The position numbers and the translations under genes were made by a program. Shown here piece after piece: positions 1 through 6,166 of a stretch of 6,166 nt of DNA. The notes under the pieces were generated by a model. It did no database searches. It saw only the letters and a program-made list of their open reading frames with translations, and was not told the origin of the DNA. Each line of letters begins with the position of its first letter. The first letter of the stretch is position 1. The DNA comes from Bacteroidetes bacterium 4572_114 (GTDB taxonomy: Bacteria; Bacteroidota; Bacteroidia; Bacteroidales; 4484-276): positions 1 through 6,166 of the forward strand of contig NIVA01000114.1 of NCBI GenBank assembly GCA_002254335.1, in the 5' to 3' direction.

Positions 1-209
1 ACAGATATACCTATGTGTACACCTTCACATTTATTTTTTATTAATTATTGAGTATAGTATAAAAAGCGCGAAGCACCTTACTTGCGAAATTATTACTTTA
101 GAATATCATGGTATTGCAGTTTATCGTTCGTGCATCCATCCAGACGGGCACATACGCACTTACTTTGTTTCGCTTGCTTCACTTCGAGACCCATACGGGC
201 TAAGTAAAT

Positions 210-231
210 GCCACAAGTTTCGTGGCTTTTT
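210..231 (+). terminator. Rho-independent terminator-like hairpin
   Basis: A 5-bp stem, GCCAC (210-214) paired with GTGGC (222-226), encloses a 7-nt loop and is followed at once by five T. The A residues at 206-208 can pair with the T run past one mismatch, so the fold is partly bidirectional. On the plus strand it could end a transcript coming from a gene left of the window. The stem is short, so strength is doubtful. Confidence 0.4.
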
Positions 232-242
232 AGTCTTTCAAT

Positions 243-264
243 ATAGGGGATGCCCAGCCCCTAT
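243..264. other. 7-bp perfect inverted repeat (hairpin)
   Basis: ATAGGGG (243-249) is perfectly complementary to CCCCTAT (258-264) across an 8-nt loop. It lies about 117 nt past the lptD stop on the minus strand. There is no T run after it on either strand, so it is not a standard intrinsic terminator. It could still be a 3'-end stabilising stem for the lptD mRNA, or part of an intergenic repeat. Confidence 0.35.
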
Positions 265-283
265 CAGAATAACATAAAACATC

Positions 284-367
284 ACATTACACACCCAACA
301 TCCGACACCCAACATCAGACATCTAACATCTAACATCTAACATCTAACATCTAACATCTAACATCTT
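284..367. repeat. Degenerate 7-bp tandem array (ACATCTA)n
   Basis: Twelve 7-bp units run without a break. Six perfect ACATCTA copies occupy 319-360, with ACATCTT at 361-367. To the left, diverged units read ACATTAC, ACACCCA, ACATCCG, ACACCCA and ACATCAG. The two ACACCCA units alternate with ACATC-type units, so the left half has a 14-bp higher-order period. The array ends 13 bp before the lptD stop codon (381-383, minus strand), so it would be transcribed in the lptD 3' region unless termination is immediate. The homogeneous block next to the degenerate block is the usual sign of recent slippage expansion at one edge. Confidence 0.9.
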
Positions 368-380
368 ATATCTTCCCCTC

Positions 381-3125
381 CTACCTGTACGAATCCCTAA
401 AATCCTTTTTCCGGTTATACTTCATATCGCGCAAAATGGATGCTTTTACGTTAATCCCAAAATTCCAGCTTTTTCTTGAACCCGTGGGTATCCAGTTAAG
501 GAACATCTCCCAGCAATGCAAATCCCTAAAAACGTCTATCGAAGTATAGGTAAATTCCCTCGTTTCAAAGTCGTATCCTGTCCTGAATTGCAGTTTCCAT
601 TTTGGGGTTATGCTTAAATCGCCAACTACACCCAATGAATTAACGGTGGTGCGCACATCTTCGGGTTCAAAATTAATATATCTCGGGTTATTTGAAAACC
701 GAAGGCTATAAGTAAAGGTGATGCTCCAGGGGTTGTTCCAGTCGATATACAAATCCGGGTTATCCAAAATATCCATCACCTCCTGCTCCGGGTACTGGTC
801 GAGTAATGCGGAATTATCGGTAGGCTTTTGCTGCTCCTTTTCCTTTCCCTTTTTAAAATCGCTTTGGCTGATCCTGAAACTCAACCCAAAATTCCATGTT
901 GTATTTTCCAGTCTGAAAAGTTTCTTGTTTACAGTCCATTCAAATTCATTGATAGTCCTTCCTGCCGAATCTACGGCATACGGATCCCATGAACTGGAAT
1001 AAGTAATATTCAGCTTATTGAACAACTTTGTCCTGCCACTTAACCTTAACGGGTTCCAATTGAGTGAGTCACGGGCAATGTCATATCCTGAAGATATAGT
1101 AAAATTATCGATGAGCATCACCTTTTTAGTCCCTGTAACGGTGTCGTTTTTCGACCTGACCTTCATTTCGAGGTTATTTGTCAGGGAAAACGACACAGTC
1201 CCCGATTTTCCATCCGGGGGGCCACCATATAAAGATCCCTCAAAAATAGAGTACCTTGTGTAATCGCCTTCATTATTGTACTGGACATCATCCCAATAAC
1301 CCCAGTAATCTGATCCAAAATCAGGGCGATAATTAAAAGACACACTCGGTGTAAGCACATGCCGTATGGCGGTAACCGGCCCCTTTTTAAACTGGTACAT
1401 CCCATAAAGCCGTGTACTGATACCGGCAGTATATGAAAATTGCCTTGCCGCTTTAAACCCCCTGACCGTATCAGTTTGAACGTATCCAACAGTAGTGTCG
1501 TTTTCGGTGAACAGTGTATCATTTACCCAACTTTTCCTCATGGTGTATGGATACCATTTTTCGGTATAACTTACTCCATTGGTTAGTGTAAAATGCTTCA
1601 ATGCCTTTACCGAAACACTTAGCGGGATAGTATGTTTGGCCCCGTATTTAAAATCATCCTCCCATCCCGGCTCAAACAACAGTGTATCCTTTGTTGCTAT
1701 CCTGTTGTCGGCATTCATCGAGTATTTTAAATTGATGTTTTCGTACCATCGCAACTTCCCCACCGGATTTTGCCGCCTGAACGGATAAAATTGTTTAGTA
1801 TTAAAGGTTATAGTTGGCAACGAAATATTTACCGACCTGTCGAGGGTATTTTGCTGGTGGGTGGCATTAAGCGTAAGGAACAGTTTGTTGTTAAAATTTG
1901 TTTGATAGGCGATACTCGATTGAAAGGTATTGGACAAATAGGCCTCGGTGTTGGTAAGGTTAAACTCGTTAAAATCGGACGTTACAATATTAACATTTGC
2001 CGTAAAGCGGCTGTTTGGCCTGGCTTTGGGATCCTGTGAATGTGTCCATCGAACTGAAAAGTCTTTTTTAATATCTGTGTCGGGCGAGTCGCGGTCGCCC
2101 AAAATATTTTTGGCATAGCTAAAATCAAAATTTCCATTAAACTTGTACCGCTTTCTATATCTGAATGTGGGCCTGATGGCCCAGCTCCCGCTTGAAAAAA
2201 TATCGCCGGTAACGGTCAGGTCCATGTAATCGTTGATGCCCCAATAATAACCACCGCCCTCAAGGAAAAACCCACGGCTATTCGACTCGCCAAATGACGG
2301 AACAATTATTCCGGAACGCTGGCCGGCTTTATTGGGGAAAAGCCCGAACGGAATAACCAGTGGCACCGGCACATCTTCAATAACGAGATATGCAGGCCCT
2401 GACACAATTTTATTGTCAGGTATCACCTGTGCTTTGGTATATCTGAATTCGAAGTGCGGGTGTTTCAGGTCGCAGGTGGTATATTTGCCATCGGCCACAT
2501 TAATACGGCCATCGGGCAACCTCTTTATCTTTTCGCCATGCAGGTAACCCTCCCCATCCTTGGTGATAACATGCTGGATGAACCCCTTTTTTGTATCAAA
2601 ATTATATTTTATCTCCTCCGCTTCAAAGGTTTGGCCTGATTCATTAAATACCGGTGTGCCCACAATTTTCCCGGTCGAATCGGGGACACCCCTGGCAAAG
2701 GCTTGGTTTTTAGTGAAATCAATTTCAATATAATCTGCTTTCAGGCCGATGTCGCCATATTCTATTTCTGCATTATCATAAAGAAATACTTTATGGTTTT
2801 TTACATCAAAATGAATTTCACTAAATGATTTATAGTCGATTTGGGTTTCAAGCAAGAAGCCCGCTCCATTTTCAACCCGGGCAGTATCCTGGGGTTTTGT
2901 CAAATCAAGGGTATCGACACCGGGGCCTCCTGAAACATAAATAGTGGTATCTGAAATAATTTCCTGCGAAAATGCCGGGTTACAAATAAAAAAAGCAGTA
3001 AAAAAAGAGAAGATCAGAAAACAATGATAAACATGAAGCAATTTGTTGGAAATAATATTGCCGTTCCGAAAAATACATCTTTCGAAAAACCCTCTACTGC
3101 CACCCTTGTTTATCAGAATCTTCAA
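381..3125 (-). CDS. lptD: LPS-assembly outer-membrane protein LptD (OstA family)
   Basis: This is the outer-membrane beta-barrel that, with the LptE lipoprotein in known systems, takes lipopolysaccharide from the periplasmic Lpt bridge and inserts it into the outer leaflet. The protein is 914 aa. A hydrophobic signal segment at about residues 34-48 ends in NPAFSQ, with probable cleavage near 53/54. An OstA-like beta-jellyroll spans about 95-225 and includes a YTTCD motif (215-219). A long barrel region follows, opening with the family-typical stretch near 252-285 (PVPLVIPFGLFPNKAG) and rich in alternating aromatic strands to the C terminus. The start is TTG at 3123-3125, the first possible start after an in-frame TAA. 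There is no ATG or GTG before the mature domain, and the first internal Met is about residue 301. A second TTG at residue 29 (3039-3041) would give a more ordinary short signal peptide. The gene is divergent from the amidase gene. Family assignment is strong; the exact start is uncertain. Confidence 0.93.
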   Translation of the reverse strand: MKILINKGGSRGFFERCIFRNGNIISNKLLHVYHCFLIFSFFTAFFICNPAFSQEIISDTTIYVSGGPGVDTLDLTKPQDTARVENGAGFLLETQIDYKSFSEIHFDVKNHKVFLYDNAEIEYGDIGLKADYIEIDFTKNQAFARGVPDSTGKIVGTPVFNESGQTFEAEEIKYNFDTKKGFIQHVITKDGEGYLHGEKIKRLPDGRINVADGKYTTCDLKHPHFEFRYTKAQVIPDNKIVSGPAYLVIEDVPVPLVIPFGLFPNKAGQRSGIIVPSFGESNSRGFFLEGGGYYWGINDYMDLTVTGDIFSSGSWAIRPTFRYRKRYKFNGNFDFSYAKNILGDRDSPDTDIKKDFSVRWTHSQDPKARPNSRFTANVNIVTSDFNEFNLTNTEAYLSNTFQSSIAYQTNFNNKLFLTLNATHQQNTLDRSVNISLPTITFNTKQFYPFRRQNPVGKLRWYENINLKYSMNADNRIATKDTLLFEPGWEDDFKYGAKHTIPLSVSVKALKHFTLTNGVSYTEKWYPYTMRKSWVNDTLFTENDTTVGYVQTDTVRGFKAARQFSYTAGISTRLYGMYQFKKGPVTAIRHVLTPSVSFNYRPDFGSDYWGYWDDVQYNNEGDYTRYSIFEGSLYGGPPDGKSGTVSFSLTNNLEMKVRSKNDTVTGTKKVMLIDNFTISSGYDIARDSLNWNPLRLSGRTKLFNKLNITYSSSWDPYAVDSAGRTINEFEWTVNKKLFRLENTTWNFGLSFRISQSDFKKGKEKEQQKPTDNSALLDQYPEQEVMDILDNPDLYIDWNNPWSITFTYSLRFSNNPRYINFEPEDVRTTVNSLGVVGDLSITPKWKLQFRTGYDFETREFTYTSIDVFRDLHCWEMFLNWIPTGSRKSWNFGINVKASILRDMKYNRKKDFRDSYR

Positions 3126-3311
3126 GATAGATCGTTAAATTGCTTTCATAACATTATTCACTACAAAGAAAACGAAATTAAAAACATGAATGATGATAGT
3201 TACATCATTTTCATTAATTTTGCTGTGTTCAGGAGTAACAATAACCAAAACTAACTAGTGTCCGTCTATAAAGTCGATGATCCTTGAAATTAAAGCACAA
3301 ATATCTAAATC

Positions 3312-3391
3312 CAAAACTCAAAACAAATTCAAAAAAATATTTTAATTTTGAAAATCCCTACGGACAAGTTTTGATATTATTTTGAGTTTTG
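3312..3391. repeat. Internal inverted repeat pair, 23-bp arms
   Basis: The arm at 3312-3334 matches the reverse complement of 3369-3391 at 20 of 23 positions, separated by a 34-bp AT-rich spacer. The arms are built from an AAAACTCAAAA-type motif, which also repeats directly at the right arm (TTTTGAGTTTTGAGTTT at 3381-3397). The pair lies within the MITE-like element and would give a long stem if transcribed. Confidence 0.75.
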
Positions 3392-3398
3392 AGTTTAG

Positions 3399-3428
3399 TC
3401 CCGCACGTGCGGGATTGAGTTTTTTTTT
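3399..3428 (+). terminator. Perfect 16-bp GC-rich palindrome followed by nine T
   Basis: TCCCGCACGTGCGGGA (3399-3414) is its own reverse complement and can fold as a 6-bp stem with a 4-nt loop. After a 5-nt gap comes a run of nine T (3420-3428). The arrangement resembles an intrinsic terminator reading toward the amidase gene, 78 bp before its start. It could insulate the amidase gene from transcription starting inside the MITE-like element. The 5-nt gap weakens the call, and the palindrome may just be part of the element's structure. Confidence 0.4.
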
Positions 3429-3505
3429 CATTTTTAGAGCAGATGAGAGAGTTTAAAGGCAGACACTAACTAATCTAATTCTATATCATTATTATTAATG
3501 GACAA

Positions 3506-4636
3506 ATGATGAAACGATACTATTTGTATTTTCTTGCTTTGCTTATTTCCCTACATGCAGTAAAAGCAATTTTTGCCCAAAATAACAATTCCTATCGTTA
3601 TGTCGATAAGGTTGTCCTTGATGCAGGCCATGGGGGTTACGACTCAGGTGCCCGTGGCAATAAATCTAAAGAGAAAAACATCACACTTGCCATTGCCCTG
3701 GAGGCCGGAAGGATAATCGAAGAAAAATATCCGGGCGTTGAGGTGATCTATACCCGAAAGAAAGACCGTTTTGTAAAACTCCATGACAGGGCAAAGATTG
3801 CCAACGAAAATGCCGCTGATCTTTTTATTTCCATACACTGCAACTCAAACCCTTCGACCAAACCCTTTGGCACAGAGACCTATGTGATGGGCCTGCATAA
3901 AAGCCAGGAAAACCTTGAGGTGGCCAAGGCCGAAAATGCAGCAATCCTCCTCGAAGAAGGCCACGTGCAACAATACGATGGCTTTGACCCAAACCTTGAC
4001 GAAGATTACATTATGCTCAATATGTTTCAAAGTGCCAACATTGAACAAAGCCTTGGTTTTTCGCAGATACTACAAGACCGGATGAAAACCACTGCTGGCA
4101 TGTACGACAGAGGTGTCCGCCAGGCCGGCTTTGTGATGCTTTACCTTACCACTATGCCGGGTGTATTACTTGAAACCGGGTTTTTAAGTAACCCCGGTGA
4201 GGAAAAATACCTGATGGAAAAAGAAAATCAGGATATGATTGCCGAAGCAATTGCTGATGCCGTTGGGGATTATAAACAACTGATAGAAAGAAAATTTGAA
4301 GCACTTTCAATTTCCAACAACAGAAGCAACAAAACTGTTGACCGGCAGACAGATAAAGTTTACCGTATTGGGTTTGCCAGGCTGAAGTCGCAAAAACCTT
4401 ACGGCCATAAGATGTTCAACGGCATGAAGGATGTTTGGCATTATTATGAAAACGGCCAATATTGTTATACTTTTGGTCATGCCGGTTCGTTTGACAAGGC
4501 TAAAGCATTATATCAAAAAGCGATACTCGAAGATAAAATAAAATGGAAGTACCTTAAATCGGCTGAAATTGTTGAATTTGAGGAAGGGAAAGTGATTTCG
4601 AAGACAAAGGCGGCCGGGAGTGGAAACATAGAGTAG
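3506..4636 (+). CDS. Secreted N-acetylmuramoyl-L-alanine amidase (Amidase_3) with SPOR-like C terminus
   Basis: This zinc enzyme cleaves the bond between N-acetylmuramic acid and L-alanine of peptidoglycan, in the periplasm, as in AmiA/B/C-type daughter-cell separation. A signal peptide covers about residues 1-25 (hydrophobic 7-17, end IFAQ). The catalytic domain spans about 34-258. The expected residues are visible: H42 in DAGHGG, E56 after the SKEKN turn, H111 in SIHCN, and E223 in LLETGFLSN. An insertion at about 130-185, between SIHCN and the RQAGF segment, contains an acidic DPNLDED stretch, as in many Bacteroidota amidases. Residues about 285-361 (VYRIGFARL ... WHYYENGQYCYTFG) look like the SPOR-related module of this family, which may direct the enzyme to denuded septal glycan. 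Length (376 aa) is normal. Adjacent ATG codons sit at 3506 and 3509, with no Shine-Dalgarno. The stop codon falls inside a tandem repeat. Confidence 0.93.
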   Translation: MMKRYYLYFLALLISLHAVKAIFAQNNNSYRYVDKVVLDAGHGGYDSGARGNKSKEKNITLAIALEAGRIIEEKYPGVEVIYTRKKDRFVKLHDRAKIANENAADLFISIHCNSNPSTKPFGTETYVMGLHKSQENLEVAKAENAAILLEEGHVQQYDGFDPNLDEDYIMLNMFQSANIEQSLGFSQILQDRMKTTAGMYDRGVRQAGFVMLYLTTMPGVLLETGFLSNPGEEKYLMEKENQDMIAEAIADAVGDYKQLIERKFEALSISNNRSNKTVDRQTDKVYRIGFARLKSQKPYGHKMFNGMKDVWHYYENGQYCYTFGHAGSFDKAKALYQKAILEDKIKWKYLKSAEIVEFEEGKVISKTKAAGSGNIE

Positions 4637-4694
4637 TGGAGCGATGGAGTAGTGGAGCGATGGAGTAGTGGAGCGATGGAGCGGTGGAGTGATG
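4631..4694. repeat. 16-bp tandem array, four copies, overlapping the amidase stop
   Basis: Three perfect copies of GAGTAGTGGAGCGATG occupy 4631-4646, 4647-4662 and 4663-4678. A diverged fourth copy (GAGCGGTGGAGTGATG) occupies 4679-4694. Each 16-mer is itself two related 8-mers of the form GAGYRRTG, so there are eight 8-bp units. The TAG stop of the amidase gene (4634-4636) is the middle of the first unit, so the last coding codon also comes from the repeat. The purine bias is strong, with G and A prevailing on the plus strand. No function is evident; slippage would change the 3' region but not the upstream protein. Confidence 0.92.
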
Positions 4695-4733
4695 TGTAGG
4701 AAGAGATAATCCTAGGGGCATTAAAATAAAATG

Positions 4734-4741
4734 TAAATTTG
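4734..4741 (+). promoter_or_regulatory. Candidate Bacteroidota -7 box (TAAATTTG) before the MlaD gene
   Basis: TAAATTTG fits the TAnnTTTG consensus of the primary sigma factor in this phylum. It lies 21 nt before the GTG start, giving a leader of roughly 15 nt. No clear TTTG/TTG -33 element is visible about 19 nt further upstream, so the site may be chance in AT-rich DNA. If real, the MlaD gene is transcribed independently of the amidase gene across the tandem array. Confidence 0.3.
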
Positions 4742-4762
4742 TTGAATTAAAAAAAACTATCT

Positions 4763-5707
4763 GTGAAAATTTCGCGCGAATTTAAAATAGGTTTTGCATT
4801 TGTTGCAGCTATTGCAATATTCTATTGGGGGTTAAACTTTTTAAAGGGCACCGACCTTTTATCCCAAAAGCGGTTTCTATATGCCGTTTACTACAAAATA
4901 GACGGCCTTGAACAAGCCAATAAGGTGATGATCAATGGCCTGCAAATAGGTCAGGTGAACCATCTTGGTTTCAGCCCAGGTTCCTCAAAAATAGTTGTCC
5001 AATTATACATTAAAAGCGATATCGAAATACCAAAAAATTCTGTTGCCCGAATTTATAGCACCAATTTGCTTGGGGGCAAGGCTGTTGAGATAATCCTTGG
5101 GGACGACACAAAACCAATTGAAAGTGGCGATACCCTGATAGCCCAATTAGAAAGGAGTATGATGGACCAGGTAAACGAACAGGTTGAGCCGCTCAAAAGA
5201 AAAGCTCTTGCCCTAATCAGTTCCGTTGATTCGGTAATGTCAGTCATTCAATCAATTTTTAATGAAAATACCCGGTTGAACCTGGCCAATACTATTGATA
5301 ATATCCGAAATACTTTGGGAAACCTGGAGAGTGCTTCATCCAGTATTGATAACCTCCTTGCAACAGAGACAAACAGGGTCAATTCCATAATGGGCAATCT
5401 GGATTCGATTACATACAACCTTAAATCAAACAATGAAAATATTAACACCGTCCTCACTAATTTTGCCATGCTCAGCGATTCGTTGGTTGAAGCCGATATA
5501 CCACAAACAATAAAGGATGCCAATGTTGCCATAAATAACCTGAAGGCCATTTCGGAAAAGATAAACAGCGGCCAGGGAACAATCGGGCAGTTATTTACTA
5601 ATGATAGTCTGTATTTTCACTTAGAGGAATCCACTTCAAACCTCAACAAACTGCTCGAAGACCTTCGGGTGAACCCCAAGCGGTATGTAAAGTTTTCCCT
5701 GTTTTAA
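4763..5707 (+). CDS. MlaD/MCE-family lipid transport substrate-binding protein
   Basis: MCE-domain proteins form periplasmic rings or tubes anchored in the inner membrane and shuttle lipids between the membranes with an MlaFE-type ABC transporter. The 314-aa protein has one N-terminal membrane segment (about residues 9-25), then an MCE domain at about 37-115 with the typical GLEQANKVMINGLQIGQV stretch (48-65). A helical, Asn/Ser-rich region likely to form coiled coil covers about 135-268. The C-terminal block (about 269-314: SGQGTIGQLFTND ... NPKRYVKFSLF) is typical of Bacteroidota members. The start is GTG: the resulting MKISREFKIG matches the family N terminus well and no nearby ATG fits. 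No Shine-Dalgarno is present, only an A-rich leader. No permease or ATPase subunit (MlaE/MlaF) lies in the window, so its partners must be elsewhere. I did not assign a gene symbol, because these lone members are not one-to-one equivalents of Escherichia coli MlaD. Confidence 0.9.
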   Translation: MKISREFKIGFAFVAAIAIFYWGLNFLKGTDLLSQKRFLYAVYYKIDGLEQANKVMINGLQIGQVNHLGFSPGSSKIVVQLYIKSDIEIPKNSVARIYSTNLLGGKAVEIILGDDTKPIESGDTLIAQLERSMMDQVNEQVEPLKRKALALISSVDSVMSVIQSIFNENTRLNLANTIDNIRNTLGNLESASSSIDNLLATETNRVNSIMGNLDSITYNLKSNNENINTVLTNFAMLSDSLVEADIPQTIKDANVAINNLKAISEKINSGQGTIGQLFTNDSLYFHLEESTSNLNKLLEDLRVNPKRYVKFSLF

Positions 5708-5857
5708 ATCACACCGGCAAGACCTCCCTGGAGAAATAATATTGTACATCACAATTATATTTCAAAATCACGGCAAATAGCTGCCCGTAATGTTGTTTTG
5801 CTTTTGATATTTGTCATTTTGTTTAAATAAAATTATGATTGGCCAAAACTTATTCAC
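5708..5857. other. Spacer between the MlaD gene and the ATPase remnant
   Basis: This 150-bp AT-rich spacer has no ORF. Its right part contains several TTTG motifs (around 5800-5823) and GATATTTG, a near match to the -7 consensus, so a promoter for the ATPase gene is possible but not demonstrable. I see no terminator hairpin with a T run after the MlaD stop, and no inverted or tandem repeats. Confidence 0.4.
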
Positions 5858-6166
5858 ATGGGCAAATCAAACATAGCAGGCAGACATGACGAGATAGCAA
5901 TCTTTGATAAAATATTAGCATCAACTGAGGCTGAATTTATAGCAGTTTATGGCCGTTGCCGGGTAGGGAAAACTTTCCTTGTAAAAGAGTTTTTTGATGA
6001 ATTGATTTGTTTTTGTTCGCCGGGATATACAAAGCAAGCCTAAAGGATCAACTGGCCAATTTTGCAACATCACTCGGAAAATCAAGCGGATTGGGAATTA
6101 CCCCACAAAAGCCACCATCGTGGCAAGATGCATTTCTTCAATTAGAGAATTATCTTGAATCGCCCC
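5858..6166 (+). pseudogene. AAA-type ATPase (archaeal-ATPase-like, DUF234-associated type), frameshifted and cut by window end
   Basis: The N terminus (MGKSNIAGRHDEIAIF) and the P-loop GRCRVGKT (residues 32-39, with G37, K38, T39) match the ATPase family whose members usually read GRRRVGKT and carry a C-terminal nuclease-like DUF234 domain. Codon frame 1 ends at TAA 6041-6043, giving only 61 aa. The family sequence continues in another frame from 6013, reading FAGIYKASLKDQLANFATS and on to the edge as ...WQDAFLQLENYLESP. One base is missing at or near the T run 6010-6014; a sixth T would restore ICFLFAGIYKASLKDQL. The P-loop Arg to Cys change (residue 34) is also unlike the usual motif. This could be a decaying gene, a homopolymer sequencing error, or less likely programmed frameshifting. 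Members are commonly accessory genes of unknown role. The 3' part is outside the window. Confidence 0.8.

Larger units (their letters stand above)
1..380. other. Gene-free stretch downstream of lptD, left edge of window
   Basis: No coding region is convincing here. The plus-strand frame starting at position 2 stays open to a TAA at 275-277. It has no ATG, and its translation (for example around residues reading YHGIAVYRSCIHPDGH) does not resemble a protein family I know. The part from about 60 to 235 is visibly richer in GC than the flanking DNA and may be a dispersed intergenic repeat, but a single copy cannot show that. The rest holds a terminator-like hairpin (210-231), a second hairpin (243-264) and a 7-bp tandem array (284-367), each listed separately. 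Confidence 0.5.
3257..3467. mobile_element. MITE-like non-coding element (211 bp)
   Basis: The ends form imperfect terminal inverted repeats. Counting from T3256, the left end TAGTGTCCGTCTATAAAG matches the reverse complement of the right end, TAGTGTCTGCCTTTAAAC, at 14 of 18 positions. The trinucleotide after the first six matching bases is where the ends start to differ. The element is flanked by AACT at 3253-3256 and AACT at 3468-3471, a possible 4-bp target duplication. Inside are a second pair of inverted repeats (3312-3334 and 3369-3391) and a 16-bp palindrome. No transposase or ORF is present, so any movement would need an enzyme supplied elsewhere. It fills most of the divergent spacer between lptD and the amidase gene, where both promoters should lie. 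A cruciform-forming intergenic repeat without transposition history is the alternative. Confidence 0.6.

Noticed and set aside
2..277. Open plus-strand frame as a real partial CDS
   Set aside because: No start codon inside the window, no recognisable family, and an implausible composition with many Cys, His and Ile/Tyr runs from AT-rich DNA. Kept only as an observation.
284..367. 7-bp array as a CRISPR array
   Set aside because: Units are contiguous with no spacers, and 7 bp is far shorter than any CRISPR repeat.
1181..1522. 113-codon minus-strand frame inside lptD
   Set aside because: It overlaps the convincing lptD barrel in another frame and has no family resemblance.
3024..3254. 76-codon plus-strand frame spanning the lptD 5' end
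   Set aside because: It lies antisense to the lptD signal-peptide region and spacer, has low-complexity Asn/Ile content and no domain; it is best explained as a shadow frame.
5248..5550. 100-codon minus-strand frame inside the MlaD gene
   Set aside because: Antisense shadow of the helical part of the MCE protein; no start context and no recognisable domain.
6008..6043. Programmed ribosomal frameshift in the ATPase gene
   Set aside because: Five T within TGTTTTTG is not a standard slippery heptamer with a clear downstream stem, and the family is not known to me for frameshifting; mutation or base-call error is simpler.

Overview
The window looks like part of a chromosome from the phylum Bacteroidota. 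The evidence is a LptD-type outer-membrane protein in its Bacteroidota form, an Amidase_3 protein with a C-terminal SPOR-like module, and a single-pass MlaD/MCE protein with the C-terminal block usual in this phylum. Start sites lack Shine-Dalgarno sequences, one TAnnTTTG promoter-like box is present, and the intergenic DNA is AT-rich and full of repeats. Placement below phylum cannot be read safely from the sequence.

Layout. Positions 1-380 carry no convincing gene. They hold a terminator-like hairpin, a second hairpin and a degenerate 7-bp tandem array that stops just short of the lptD stop codon. lptD lies on the minus strand (381-3125) and apparently begins with TTG. The divergent spacer to the amidase contains a compact 211-bp MITE-like element (about 3257-3467) with terminal inverted repeats, internal inverted repeats, a GC-rich palindrome and a possible 4-bp target duplication. 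On the plus strand follow a secreted N-acetylmuramoyl-L-alanine amidase (3506-4636), a 16-bp tandem array that includes the amidase stop codon, and an MlaD-type gene with a GTG start (4763-5707). The window ends in an AAA-type ATPase gene (from 5858) that is frameshifted after about 50 codons and runs off the right edge.

How it fits together. The three intact genes are all cell-envelope functions: LPS insertion into the outer membrane (LptD), peptidoglycan cleavage (amidase) and lipid transport between membranes (MlaD). I see no new multi-gene system. The points most worth a second look are the MITE-like element in the divergent control region, the two unrelated tandem arrays placed directly at gene 3' ends, the lack of any ATG for lptD, and the single-base lesion in the ATPase gene.
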